Below are positions 1 to 8,415 of a stretch of DNA of 44,759 bases, in pieces. Numbering within the stretch: the stretch's first letter is position 1; the number at the start of each line of letters is the position of its first letter. This DNA is from Eubacterium sp. UBA3279 (lineage in GTDB: Bacteria > Bacillota > Clostridia > Lachnospirales > Lachnospiraceae). Made by a program: the position numbers and the translations under genes. The DNA is taken from contig DETV01000025.1 in NCBI GenBank assembly GCA_002361775.1, forward strand, positions 1-44,759. Reading direction: 5' to 3'. The notes under the pieces are model-generated. The model was not told the origin of the DNA, did not search any database, and saw only the letters and a program-made list of their open reading frames with translations.

Positions 1-1
1 G

Positions 2-88
2 ATCATGACCATGCCAGGTCTGCCGAAAGTACCGGCTGCTGAGAAGATCGATGTAGACGAGACAGGTAAGATCACAGGACTGTTCTAA
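2..88 (+). CDS. fhs: Formate-tetrahydrofolate ligase, C-terminal end (partial)
   Basis: Only the last 28 codons are in the window; the gene starts to the left. The tail reads IMTMPGLPKVPAAEKIDVDE and ends in GKITGLF, the highly conserved C-terminus of formate-tetrahydrofolate ligase, which makes 10-formyl-THF from formate, ATP and THF in one-carbon metabolism and in the methyl branch of the Wood-Ljungdahl pathway. The stop codon is followed within 25 bases by an intrinsic terminator. Identification rests on a short but distinctive tail, so nothing can be said about the catalytic domain. Confidence 0.85.
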   Translation: MMTMPGLPKVPAAEKIDVDETGKITGLF

Positions 89-109
89 TAATTTTATAAT
101 GTTATGTCA

Positions 110-143
110 GGAGCTGCTGCATTTTTCTGCCGCAGCTCCTTTT
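110..143 (+). terminator. Intrinsic terminator of fhs
   Basis: An 8-bp perfect stem (GGAGCTGC at 110-117 with GCAGCTCC at 132-139) is followed by TTTTA. It lies just after the fhs stop codon. Confidence 0.8.
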
Positions 144-145
144 AC

Positions 146-174
146 TTGAAGTTTTTCCTCCCATTCGCTATAAT
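146..174 (+). promoter_or_regulatory. Promoter of the membrane protein gene at 200
   Basis: TTGAAG (146-151), a 17-base spacer and a perfect TATAAT (169-174) fit a housekeeping sigma-A promoter. The start codon is at 200, behind AAGGAGG (183-189). Confidence 0.7.
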
Positions 175-199
175 TTAAACAATAAGGAGGTTCATTCAT

Positions 200-1816
200 A
201 TGAAAAAATTTTGGAACAAATGGATTCAGCCAAACAAAACCGTATTGTCCGCGGGATTACTTATTTCACTGACTGTATTCCGTATTTTTTTATTTCTCAG
301 CACCCCATTGGCGGGCGCCGGCGATATCGGTGGAGATGACTGGAATCTTTTAAATCATGCCTGGCAGATGATGCAGGGAAACTGGCTGGGCAACTGGCAG
401 GATAATACACTGGCTTACGGAGTTTCTTTTCCATTCTTTATTATGCTCTGTAACAAGCTTTGTATTCCCTATATGATGGCAGTGGCACTTCTGTATATAG
501 GAAGTATTCTGTTTTTTCTGCACAGTTGGAAGAACCTGATTCCCTCCAGCCTGGTACGCAAATTATTTTATGTGGCATTTTTATATTCTCCGGTTATGAT
601 GACCACATATACCGCTCAAAGAGCCTGGGATCTTACCCTTGTTCCCTCTTTGTTTTTTTATCTTCTGGGACTTGGTTATCTGATTTATCGAAAGCGCAAA
701 GAACATTTGCTCTACCCCATGATTCCTTTTAGCTTATTTGTTGCCTTTTTCCTGTATCTGCGCAAAACAAATTATTGGCTTCTTCCTCTTATAGCCGGAT
801 TTCTTATCTGGATGGGAATATGCATGAAAAAGGAAAAGCTCACCCGAAAAATCAGGGCTCTTTTCCTTCCTCCCCTGGTTATTATCCTAACCGGACTGGT
901 AATTTCTCTGTTGAATTTCCAGTATTATGGAAAATTCAAAGTTTACGAATCTGTACCTTCAGAAACCGCCATCCAACAGGCTACTCCCAGCGGAGTATTA
1001 AAAGATACCCTGTATACCGGATTCCACCTTTCTGCCAACCAGATGACCGACATAGATACTCATCTGGGATCAGGAACAACTGAGAATCTTCGTTTTATCG
1101 AAAGTATTACGGGAAGCAGAGTACTCTACCCCAATACATCCCCTCTCCAGTTAAATGGTTGGGCTTTTCCTACCGACGACAGCGCAAATCTGGAACTGGC
1201 TGTCATCGACAATACCGGCCAGCCTGTCAGTTATGCAGAATTCGAAAACAGTGAGGACATTTATCTGGAACATATGGAATATGCCGCTTCCCGTGTCAGC
1301 CGATTTACTTTAAACGCGCCAGCTACAGAGCCGGAACAGGTTTCTCTGGCCATTTATATTAATGGTGAACAAATCGACAGGCTCCCTCTGGAAAAGACAG
1401 ATGTTCAGACAAAAGATTATTATCTTTCCCTGGAAAATGTGGAAGTCCGCCTGGATCCCGCTCTTTATACCACACAAAAAGCAGCAAAGGTTTCCAAAGT
1501 ATTCCTGATGATAAATAAAATCCTCGGAATACCGGCCATCATTCTCACATTGATTTCCTACATAAGTATTTCCTTCTCCTTAAAATCCGGAAATAAAATC
1601 TTCCAGAGATGGATATTCCTTACAGGCTCAGGATTAACCGCGCTGTTTTCCATTATACTCAACTGTTTATTCTATCCTTCTCAGGCAGGACTGGATCCCG
1701 GCGCTTATTCCTCCGGCGCATGGACTCTGACACAGATTTTCATGGCTCTTTGCATTATATGGTTTTTAAAGCCTTTGAAGTTAGGGAAGAAAACGCAAAA
1801 AAATAAAACAGCATAA
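200..1816 (+). CDS. Multi-pass membrane protein, GT-C-glycosyltransferase-like
   Basis: This is a 538-residue integral membrane protein with a good ribosome site. Hydrophobic segments are dense from residue 15 to about 235 and again from about 435 to 525. Between them is a polar, probably extracytoplasmic domain (about 240-430) rich in beta-type sequence. The first loop carries an acidic GDIGGDDWN motif followed by the W-rich stretch AWQMMQGNWLGNW. An acidic first outer loop is typical of GT-C fold enzymes, which use polyprenyl-phosphate sugars, so a cell-surface glycosylation role is possible. That is an inference from topology and motif; no family was identified with certainty. It stands alone between two terminators. 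Confidence 0.6.
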   Translation: MKKFWNKWIQPNKTVLSAGLLISLTVFRIFLFLSTPLAGAGDIGGDDWNLLNHAWQMMQGNWLGNWQDNTLAYGVSFPFFIMLCNKLCIPYMMAVALLYIGSILFFLHSWKNLIPSSLVRKLFYVAFLYSPVMMTTYTAQRAWDLTLVPSLFFYLLGLGYLIYRKRKEHLLYPMIPFSLFVAFFLYLRKTNYWLLPLIAGFLIWMGICMKKEKLTRKIRALFLPPLVIILTGLVISLLNFQYYGKFKVYESVPSETAIQQATPSGVLKDTLYTGFHLSANQMTDIDTHLGSGTTENLRFIESITGSRVLYPNTSPLQLNGWAFPTDDSANLELAVIDNTGQPVSYAEFENSEDIYLEHMEYAASRVSRFTLNAPATEPEQVSLAIYINGEQIDRLPLEKTDVQTKDYYLSLENVEVRLDPALYTTQKAAKVSKVFLMINKILGIPAIILTLISYISISFSLKSGNKIFQRWIFLTGSGLTALFSIILNCLFYPSQAGLDPGAYSSGAWTLTQIFMALCIIWFLKPLKLGKKTQKNKTA

Positions 1817-1831
1817 CCTTGTTTTTAAAAA

Positions 1832-1872
1832 GGGGATCAGGGAAAACAAATGTATTTCCCCTGATCCCTTTC
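1832..1872. terminator. Bidirectional terminator between convergent genes
   Basis: GGGATCAGGG (1833-1842) pairs with CCCTGATCCC (1859-1868), giving a 10-bp GC-rich stem. The flanks are T-rich on the plus side and show TTTTTAAAAACAAGG on the minus side. It separates the membrane protein gene from the GH31 gene. Confidence 0.75.
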
Positions 1873-1886
1873 TTCTTACTTAACCT

Positions 1887-4286
1887 TTACGATAAAGCAG
1901 TCACGATTTCCATCAAAGCTCCACGAAGAGCATCATCCAACTCCATAGCCTGAAGCTCTCCCACCAGAATATTCAAACGGTTTTGATATTTATTTACCAG
2001 AGCAAACAAGATCTCTTTCTGCGCAAATTCTATCTCAGCCATATTCAACAATTTATCCACTTGTTCCATAACCGGATTAGAAGCAATCTGTGTATTTTCC
2101 GGCAAAATAATTTCGATGCCTTTTTCAGAAGAAACATCTGATATTACAATAGTAAGTTCATGATTTTTCTCATCATATGCAACCTTTGCTTCACCTTCAC
2201 CAGATACTTTTGCCTCACTTGCCGTACTTCCCATAATCCGAATAGTATAATCCCGCTGTTCCGGAACAAGCGAAAGATTACCTTTTGTGGGATGAATCAG
2301 GAATTTTTTCCTATCCCAACATAATTCCATAAGCGTTTTTGCACAATCACCAGTTTCATATCCGCATGAAACATTATCGTCTTCATACAATTCAAATTTT
2401 CCATCCGCTCCTGCATACACTCTGATTTCCAGGTGTTTGGGATTCTTTTCCACATCTCTTGCAGTGATCTGATCTGTCATCGGAATAATAGAACCTGCAT
2501 GAGCCAGAACCGGTATCTGAGCTAAGGAACGATACATTTCCATGGTACGTCCTCCCTCATATACATTCCCATTAAAGAAATCAAACCATATTCCTTCCGG
2601 AAGCCATACGGTAACTTTTGAGAGACAAACGCTGTCAATCCTCTTTGTTGTAATCGGCGCTACCATCAATTCCGTACCAAACATATACTGATCAGGAACT
2701 TTATATGCGGCAAAATCTTCCGAATCCACATAATACATAGGTTGACAAAGTGGTTCATCTTCTTTCCATGCCCGATAATTCATAGTATACAAATAAGGAA
2801 TCATCTGATGACGCAGACGAAGATAATCCCCCATCACGTGTTCTGCTTCCAGGCTGAATTTCCATGGCTCCTTACCGCTGAATCTGCTGTTACTGCTGTG
2901 AAGTCGATTGATCGGAGAAAATGCCCCATATTGGTACCAGCGAACTTCCAGTTCCTCATCCCTGTACCCCATCATATGACCTCCAATATCATGGCTCCAC
3001 CAGCCATATCCAATATTAGATGCAGTATTGGTAAAATAAGGTTGAAAATCCAGAGATTCCCAGGTGATATGTGTATCACCGGAAAATCCTATCGGATAAC
3101 GATGAGAACCCGGTCCTGCATAACGTGAAAATGTCATCGGTCTTTTTCCATCTCTTCCACTGTCAAGATAATGGAAATGATTCAGCATCCACAACGGATC
3201 AAGACCTTCCACCTTCGTATTTGTTCCCTGCTGCCAGTCAAGCCACCAGAAATCCACTCCTTCTTTTTCCATGGGATGATGAATCTCTTCAAAATATGCA
3301 TCCAAAAATTGGGGATCTGCAATATCAAAGTTCACCGGCTCTTCTTTTGATGCATCCACCCCCATAGCTTCCGCCATTCGGGGATAGCATTCTTCAAATC
3401 CACGGATTCCATCTGCCGGATGTACATTCAAGGTAGTTTTCATTCCTCTCTCATGGAGATTTTTAAGAAAACGTTCCGGATCTGGGAAGAAATCTCTGTT
3501 CCAGGTATAACCGGTCCATCCACTTCCATACTTGGGATCAATATCTACCAAATGCCAGTCCATATCGATAACCGCAACAGAAAATGGAATATTTTCCTCT
3601 TCAAACCGATCCATCAATTCCATATAAGATTTTTCTGTATACTGATAATACCTGCTCCACCAGTTACCTAAAGCAAATCGGGGAAGCATAGGAGTTTTAC
3701 CACATAAATAGTAGAAATCTTTTAACGCATCTTTGTAATCATGTCCGTAACCAAAGAAATAAATATCCTGTGTATTCTTTTTTCTGGGTTCTACAAACCC
3801 GTCTTCTTTTATCAACAATGTATTTGAATCATCCAAAACAGCATATCCCACTCTGGACAGGATTCCATTTTCCAATTTGCAAGCCCCGTTCACATCATCC
3901 AATGTACGGGCTGTTCCCTTTAAATTTCCAAATAATCCTTCCCCTTCTTTTTCTCCAAAATGCCACGTTTTAGAAAAAAAGGTGTTTTTCATTCCAAGAC
4001 ATTTTCCTGAAAGACCATGACTGGTAAATTCTTTTTTATCATAGTTTAATTGCAGATGTTCTGTAATCAACTGAAGTTCTTCTTCTGTATCTTTCAGTTG
4101 ATATTCTGTTTTCGGAAAATCTCTGTTTAAAACTGTCTGTGTTGCCGCATCATTGAACACACCGTCATCACTGTATTCCAATCGGAGCAAGCGGGAAGTC
4201 AGCACAGTGATCCGATAACGTTCTCCCTGAATTACATTCTCTTTACACGCCACCGGATGGGTTTCCATTTTCAAATAATCTTTCAT
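1887..4286 (-). CDS. GH31 family alpha-glycosidase
   Basis: A 799-residue retaining alpha-glycosidase of family GH31. An N-terminal beta domain (about 1-195) precedes the (beta/alpha)8 barrel. The nucleophile is in FWWLDWQQG (Asp about 350) and the acid/base in GFSGDTHITW (Asp about 404). VAVIDMDWH and SHDIGGHMMG are further barrel motifs. C-terminal beta domains follow, and the last 70 residues form a helical extension. There is no signal peptide, so it should act in the cytosol on imported oligosaccharides. I chose the ATG at 4286 rather than the GTG directly before it because GGAGG (4294-4298) then lies 7 bases away. It sits downstream of an Opp-type transporter operon, past a hairpin. Substrate (alpha-glucoside, xyloside or other) cannot be read from sequence. 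Confidence 0.88.
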   Translation of the reverse strand: MKDYLKMETHPVACKENVIQGERYRITVLTSRLLRLEYSDDGVFNDAATQTVLNRDFPKTEYQLKDTEEELQLITEHLQLNYDKKEFTSHGLSGKCLGMKNTFFSKTWHFGEKEGEGLFGNLKGTARTLDDVNGACKLENGILSRVGYAVLDDSNTLLIKEDGFVEPRKKNTQDIYFFGYGHDYKDALKDFYYLCGKTPMLPRFALGNWWSRYYQYTEKSYMELMDRFEEENIPFSVAVIDMDWHLVDIDPKYGSGWTGYTWNRDFFPDPERFLKNLHERGMKTTLNVHPADGIRGFEECYPRMAEAMGVDASKEEPVNFDIADPQFLDAYFEEIHHPMEKEGVDFWWLDWQQGTNTKVEGLDPLWMLNHFHYLDSGRDGKRPMTFSRYAGPGSHRYPIGFSGDTHITWESLDFQPYFTNTASNIGYGWWSHDIGGHMMGYRDEELEVRWYQYGAFSPINRLHSSNSRFSGKEPWKFSLEAEHVMGDYLRLRHQMIPYLYTMNYRAWKEDEPLCQPMYYVDSEDFAAYKVPDQYMFGTELMVAPITTKRIDSVCLSKVTVWLPEGIWFDFFNGNVYEGGRTMEMYRSLAQIPVLAHAGSIIPMTDQITARDVEKNPKHLEIRVYAGADGKFELYEDDNVSCGYETGDCAKTLMELCWDRKKFLIHPTKGNLSLVPEQRDYTIRIMGSTASEAKVSGEGEAKVAYDEKNHELTIVISDVSSEKGIEIILPENTQIASNPVMEQVDKLLNMAEIEFAQKEILFALVNKYQNRLNILVGELQAMELDDALRGALMEIVTALS

Positions 4287-4323
4287 CACTGATCCTCCTT
4301 TAAATTCTTTGTGTTATACAACA

Positions 4324-4392
4324 AGGCTGCCGCATTTAGAAATTTGCATGACTATTAAAATAATCTCAAGCAAACTCTAAAAGCGGCAGCCT
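4324..4392 (-). terminator. Long hairpin between transporter operon and GH31 gene
   Basis: A perfect 10-bp stem, AGGCTGCCGC (4324-4333) with GCGGCAGCCT (4383-4392), extends inward through TTTAGA/TCTAAA. On the minus strand it is followed by TTGTTGTATAA, a poor U-tract, so it may reduce rather than stop read-through into the GH31 gene, or protect the upstream mRNA. Confidence 0.6.
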
Positions 4393-4444
4393 CACCTCTT
4401 AACATATCACAAATATTTCACCAACTGATTCGTTGTCAGTTATT

Positions 4445-5431
4445 TTATGCTTCTTTTTCTTTCTGTCCCAAAGGATGACAACAAAGAACCATACGTTCAT
4501 CGCCTAATTTCACCTCATCCGGACATTTCTGACGACACTCATCAGTTGCATACGGACAACGTGGTGCAAATTTACAATACTGAACAGCATATTCCTTGCC
4601 CTCCATATCAGGCATGGCAATCTCTTTATCCCATTTATCACCAACACGGGGAACAGAACTCATCAGCAATTCTGTATACGGATGCGCCGGATTATCCATG
4701 ATCTGTTTTGCCGGTCCATATTCGATCAGGCAGCCACGGTATAAGGTTGCGATATAATCGGATACGTAATAAGCAGTAGAAAGGTCATGAGTAATGTAAA
4801 TAAAGGAAATTTTGTATTTATCTCTCAATTCTTTAAAGAGGTTTACAATGTTCATCTTCATAGATGCATCAATTGCCGCAACAGGTTCATCCGCAATGAT
4901 CAGTTTCGGACGAGTGATCAAAGCGCGGGCAATAGATACCCTCTGCAATTCACCACCGGAAAACTGTGTGGAATATTTTCCTTTTACAACCTGCAAAGAC
5001 ATACCAACACTCTTTAATGCCTCATCAACAACCTTATCAGCTTCTTCTTTATTCTTGGCAATTCCAAGACGAAGAGCTGTGTTGTACAGATAAGTGTCTA
5101 CTGTTTTTCTCGCTGAAAAAGATTCATAGGGGTTCTGGAAAATAGGCTGAACATCCAGTTTAAACTGTTTTGGATTATAACTTTTCTTATCTGCATAAGA
5201 TTTGCCATCCAGAACAATCTCACCCATATCTGCATTGTGCAGACGGAGAATCATTTTACACAGTGTAGACTTACCACAACCGGACTCACCTACGATAGAT
5301 AAGATCACAGGTTTATCACTGTCAATGGACAAGGATACATTATCTACAGCTACCAGTTTTTTACCACGCAGCATACCACCTACACGGAATATTTTACTGA
5401 CGCCTTTTACTTCCAACAATTTTTCACCCAT
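4445..5431 (-). CDS. Opp/Dpp-type ABC transporter ATP-binding protein (OppF-like)
   Basis: A 328-residue ATPase with Walker A GESGCGKSTLC, signature FSGGELQRVSIARAL, Walker B LIIADEP, and an oligo_HPY-type C-terminus with four cysteines (YCKFAPRCPYATDECRQKC) that in this family can bind an Fe-S cluster. It is the second of two ATPases of an oligopeptide-type importer. It begins five bases after the OppD-like stop codon, with GGAGGTG overlapping that end, so the two are translated together. It is the last transporter gene; a hairpin and then the GH31 gene follow. Confidence 0.93.
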   Translation of the reverse strand: MGEKLLEVKGVSKIFRVGGMLRGKKLVAVDNVSLSIDSDKPVILSIVGESGCGKSTLCKMILRLHNADMGEIVLDGKSYADKKSYNPKQFKLDVQPIFQNPYESFSARKTVDTYLYNTALRLGIAKNKEEADKVVDEALKSVGMSLQVVKGKYSTQFSGGELQRVSIARALITRPKLIIADEPVAAIDASMKMNIVNLFKELRDKYKISFIYITHDLSTAYYVSDYIATLYRGCLIEYGPAKQIMDNPAHPYTELLMSSVPRVGDKWDKEIAMPDMEGKEYAVQYCKFAPRCPYATDECRQKCPDEVKLGDERMVLCCHPLGQKEKEA

Positions 5432-5435
5432 TCGT

Positions 5436-6404
5436 CTACACCTCCTCTTTTAATAAGTGGCAGGCAGCAAAGCGACCAGGCCTGATTTCGCGGAATTTCG
5501 GCACTTCACTGCGGCATCTGTCTGTCGCATGTGGACAACGTGGTGCAAAACGACATCCTGGCGGCGGATTCTTCAATGCCGGTGGACGACCCGCAATACC
5601 AACACGCTGAACATCCTCACCAACACGAGGAAGCGCATCTACAAGCATCTTCGTATACGGATGAATCGGATCGTTGAAGATATCTTCTGTCTTACCAAGC
5701 TCTGCAACGCTTCCGGAATACATAATCGCCATACGATCTGTAATCTGATAATGCACACCCATATCATGACTTACAATGATCAGAGTATTTTTTAACTGTT
5801 TCTGCAGACGCATCAACATCATCAAAATACCTTTCTGTACTACTACGTCCAACGCAGTGGTAGGCTCATCTGCAAGCACAACGCCCGGAGACATGAAAGT
5901 TGCCAGCGCAATGATAGCACGCTGTCTCATACCACCGGAGAGCTGGAATGGATAAGATTCCAGTACGTCCGGAGACAAATTCAGCTCTTTCAGATATTCA
6001 GCAACTCTCTTCAATATTTCTTCCGGTTTTTCTTTCTTTCTGTCTTCCTTCGGAATAGAATCGATAAACTGTGTTTTCAAACGTACAATCGGGTTCAAAA
6101 CACTCTGTGCCGCCTGTGGCACGTATGCGATATTGTTCCACCAGGTTTTACGGATCTGTCCGGATTCATAAGAATATTTCTTTCCGTCCTTCTCACCTTC
6201 CAGAACAACACGGCCCTGGTCGATCACCAGCGGATACTCAATAATATCATAAAGAGTGTTCAGCAGGGTTGTTTTTCCACATCCGGATTCACCTGCAATG
6301 CCGAATATCTCATCATCATGAATCTCAAAGTTAATATCCTTGAGTACATGTACATCTCCGTCTATTGTTTTATAAGACGTTGACAAATTCTCGATTTTCA
6401 GCAT
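5436..6404 (-). CDS. Opp/Dpp-type ABC transporter ATP-binding protein (OppD-like)
   Basis: A 322-residue ATPase, partner of the OppF-like protein. Walker A is GESGCGKTTLLN, the signature LSGGMRQRAIIAL, Walker B VVLADEPTTALD, and the switch His is in IVSHDMG. The C-terminus has the oligo_HPY cysteine pattern CRFAPRCPHATDRC. It starts 6 bases after the OppC-like stop, with its ribosome site inside the end of that gene. The pair hydrolyses ATP to drive import through the two permeases encoded just upstream. Confidence 0.93.
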   Translation of the reverse strand: MLKIENLSTSYKTIDGDVHVLKDINFEIHDDEIFGIAGESGCGKTTLLNTLYDIIEYPLVIDQGRVVLEGEKDGKKYSYESGQIRKTWWNNIAYVPQAAQSVLNPIVRLKTQFIDSIPKEDRKKEKPEEILKRVAEYLKELNLSPDVLESYPFQLSGGMRQRAIIALATFMSPGVVLADEPTTALDVVVQKGILMMLMRLQKQLKNTLIIVSHDMGVHYQITDRMAIMYSGSVAELGKTEDIFNDPIHPYTKMLVDALPRVGEDVQRVGIAGRPPALKNPPPGCRFAPRCPHATDRCRSEVPKFREIRPGRFAACHLLKEEV

Positions 6405-6410
6405 ATTCTA

Positions 6411-7247
6411 TCACCTGCCTCTCTTCATAGCCTGATAATCATTGTAACCCGTAATCAACATAAACAGGCCAACAAATAAAATAACGGTTGCAACAATCGG
6501 CGCTCCAATCCAGAGCCATCTGCCTGCAAGAACTGCATTGTAGTTTCTTGCCCACTGAATCATATTGCCCAGAGAAACCAGGTTTCCTGGAGACAGACCC
6601 AACACTGCCAAACTGGATTCTGAACCAATTGCAGAAAGTGTAGCATTCATAAAGTTGGAAAGTGACCAGGAAAGTGCAAACGGAAGAATTTCCGTTACAA
6701 CAATCTGCAGCGTACTTTCACCTGAAAAACGTGCTGTATGAATAAAGTCACGTTCTTTAATGGTCAGAGCCATAGAACGGATCTGACGGCTTGGCCATGC
6801 CCATGCAAACATAGCAAGAACAAGGGCCATAACGATAACTGTAGAACTTCCCTTCATCAGAGATGTCATCATGATCAAAATAGGCAGAGAAGGAATTACT
6901 ACAAATGTATCTGTAATAACCATAAGTACTCTGTCCAATGTTCCGCCTGCAAAACCGGCAAGCAGACCAACCAGAACTCCCACAACTGTACCGATGGTGG
7001 CAACGATCAAACCAATCAGCAATGAATTGTGAATCGCTTCAATCAGCAGCCATACAACATCCTGTCCCATACTGGTAGTACCCAGCCAATGTTCTCCGGA
7101 TGCTCCCAGGTTATTCGGGTATATATTAAATGTAAATGGATCTTGATGTGGGAAAAAATATACAACAAACCCAACGATCATGAAAAGACAAGTAATGATC
7201 AAACCTGCTTTCAGACGGAAGTTGGCTGTCTTCCAAAATTTCTTCAT
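6411..7247 (-). CDS. Opp/Dpp-type ABC transporter permease (OppC-like)
   Basis: A 278-residue permease. An N-terminal membrane anchor (about 15-35) is followed by a short extracytoplasmic segment (HQDPFTFNIYPNNLGASGEHW, typical of OppC) and a BPD_transp_1 domain with five further segments. The EAA-like loop that contacts the ATPase is near residues 155-190 (ALTIKERDFIHTARFSGEST). GGGAGGGATAAAT precedes the ATG. It lies 18 bases downstream of the OppB-like gene in a tight four-gene run. Confidence 0.92.
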   Translation of the reverse strand: MKKFWKTANFRLKAGLIITCLFMIVGFVVYFFPHQDPFTFNIYPNNLGASGEHWLGTTSMGQDVVWLLIEAIHNSLLIGLIVATIGTVVGVLVGLLAGFAGGTLDRVLMVITDTFVVIPSLPILIMMTSLMKGSSTVIVMALVLAMFAWAWPSRQIRSMALTIKERDFIHTARFSGESTLQIVVTEILPFALSWSLSNFMNATLSAIGSESSLAVLGLSPGNLVSLGNMIQWARNYNAVLAGRWLWIGAPIVATVILFVGLFMLITGYNDYQAMKRGR

Positions 7248-7265
7248 ATTTATCCCTCCCTCTTA

Positions 7266-8264
7266 TCAGCCGTACCGGATTCGCGGATCGATGAACGGGT
7301 AAATCAGGTCCACAATCAATGTAGCTGTGGAAATCGCCACAATCGAAATAGTAATACATCCTAAGATCATATTATAATCCGACTGCAGGATAGCTCCCTG
7401 AATCAATGTACCAACACCAGGGTATCCGAAAATAATCTCAGTCATAATGGAACCGCCAAATACACCGCCAAGGCTCATGGCAAGTGCCGTAATCTGTGTC
7501 AGAATGGAGTTACGAAGTACGTAGTTTTTACCGATAGTAAACTCAGAAAGTCCACGGAAACGGGCATAACGTACATAATCTTCTTCTGCTGTTGTACTTG
7601 CAAGAGATTTCATGGAAATAATCCACCAACCAGTTCCCAGCAAAAGCAATGATACAGCCGGAAGTATAGATGCTTTCAAAAGAGAAGCCATCCAGGGACC
7701 AAATCCGCCTTTTGTATCTATAACCGCCTGCAGCGGGAACCACTTCAGCACAAAGGCAAAGACAATCTGCAACACCAACGCCACCAGGAAATAGGGAATC
7801 GGATAAATAAAGATCGCTATGGCTTCCAGAATCTTCGACGACGTCTTATTCTTCCTGAATCCTGCCAGCAAACCTATAAAGTTACCGATCACCCAGGCTA
7901 AAAACGTAGACGTTAGCGACAACATCAACGTATAGGGCAAATACCGTCCGATAATATCACCTACAGGTTCGGGATAACTCATCAGAGACGGACCAAAATT
8001 AAAGTGAAGAAGTCCATTCCAAAGGAAAGAACCATACTGTTCCAGCAACGAACCATCAAGTCCAAACTGTACACGCAACTGAGCACGCAAAGCTTCCATT
8101 TCCGCCGGATCCATATTACCGGAACGTGTCTGCATCTGTGCGATCATGTTTTCAACAGGATCAGATGGAAACATACGCGGAATAAAGAAAATAAAGGTAA
8201 CGCCGATCCAGATCGTCAGTGCCCAGGCGAGTACTCGCTGCAGAAAGAATTTTTTAAATTTCAT
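7266..8264 (-). CDS. Opp/Dpp-type ABC transporter permease (OppB-like)
   Basis: A 332-residue permease with the usual OppB layout: an N-terminal helix (QRVLAWALTIWIGVTFIFF), an extracytoplasmic segment, then five to six membrane helices and the EAA loop near TTAEEDYVRYARFRGL. I prefer the ATG at 8264 (KFKKFF start) over the GTG at 8273 because AAAGGAG then lies 8 bases upstream. It is separated from the binding-protein gene by about 150 bases that hold a strong hairpin. Confidence 0.92.
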   Translation of the reverse strand: MKFKKFFLQRVLAWALTIWIGVTFIFFIPRMFPSDPVENMIAQMQTRSGNMDPAEMEALRAQLRVQFGLDGSLLEQYGSFLWNGLLHFNFGPSLMSYPEPVGDIIGRYLPYTLMLSLTSTFLAWVIGNFIGLLAGFRKNKTSSKILEAIAIFIYPIPYFLVALVLQIVFAFVLKWFPLQAVIDTKGGFGPWMASLLKASILPAVSLLLLGTGWWIISMKSLASTTAEEDYVRYARFRGLSEFTIGKNYVLRNSILTQITALAMSLGGVFGGSIMTEIIFGYPGVGTLIQGAILQSDYNMILGCITISIVAISTATLIVDLIYPFIDPRIRYG

Positions 8265-8293
8265 ACACAGCACTCCTTTACTATTATGCGTTA

Positions 8294-8335
8294 AAAGGGA
8301 CGGGTCGTAAGTATGCCCTTACGGCTCCGTCCCTT
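8294..8335 (-). terminator. Intercistronic hairpin after the binding-protein gene
   Basis: AAGGGACGG (8295-8303) pairs with CCGTCCCTT (8327-8335), and inner GTCGTAAG pairs with CTTACGGC including one G-T. On the minus strand it is followed by only four T (CCCTTTTAACG). Lying between the binding protein and permease genes, it probably acts as a partial terminator or 3' mRNA stabiliser, making more binding protein than permease. Confidence 0.75.
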
Positions 8336-8415
8336 CCTGATGTTTCAACTAAAAAACTTTATCTGTTTTTCGTTGGATAAATCATGTTACTAATGTTCCA
8401 AAGCCTTTATTAATA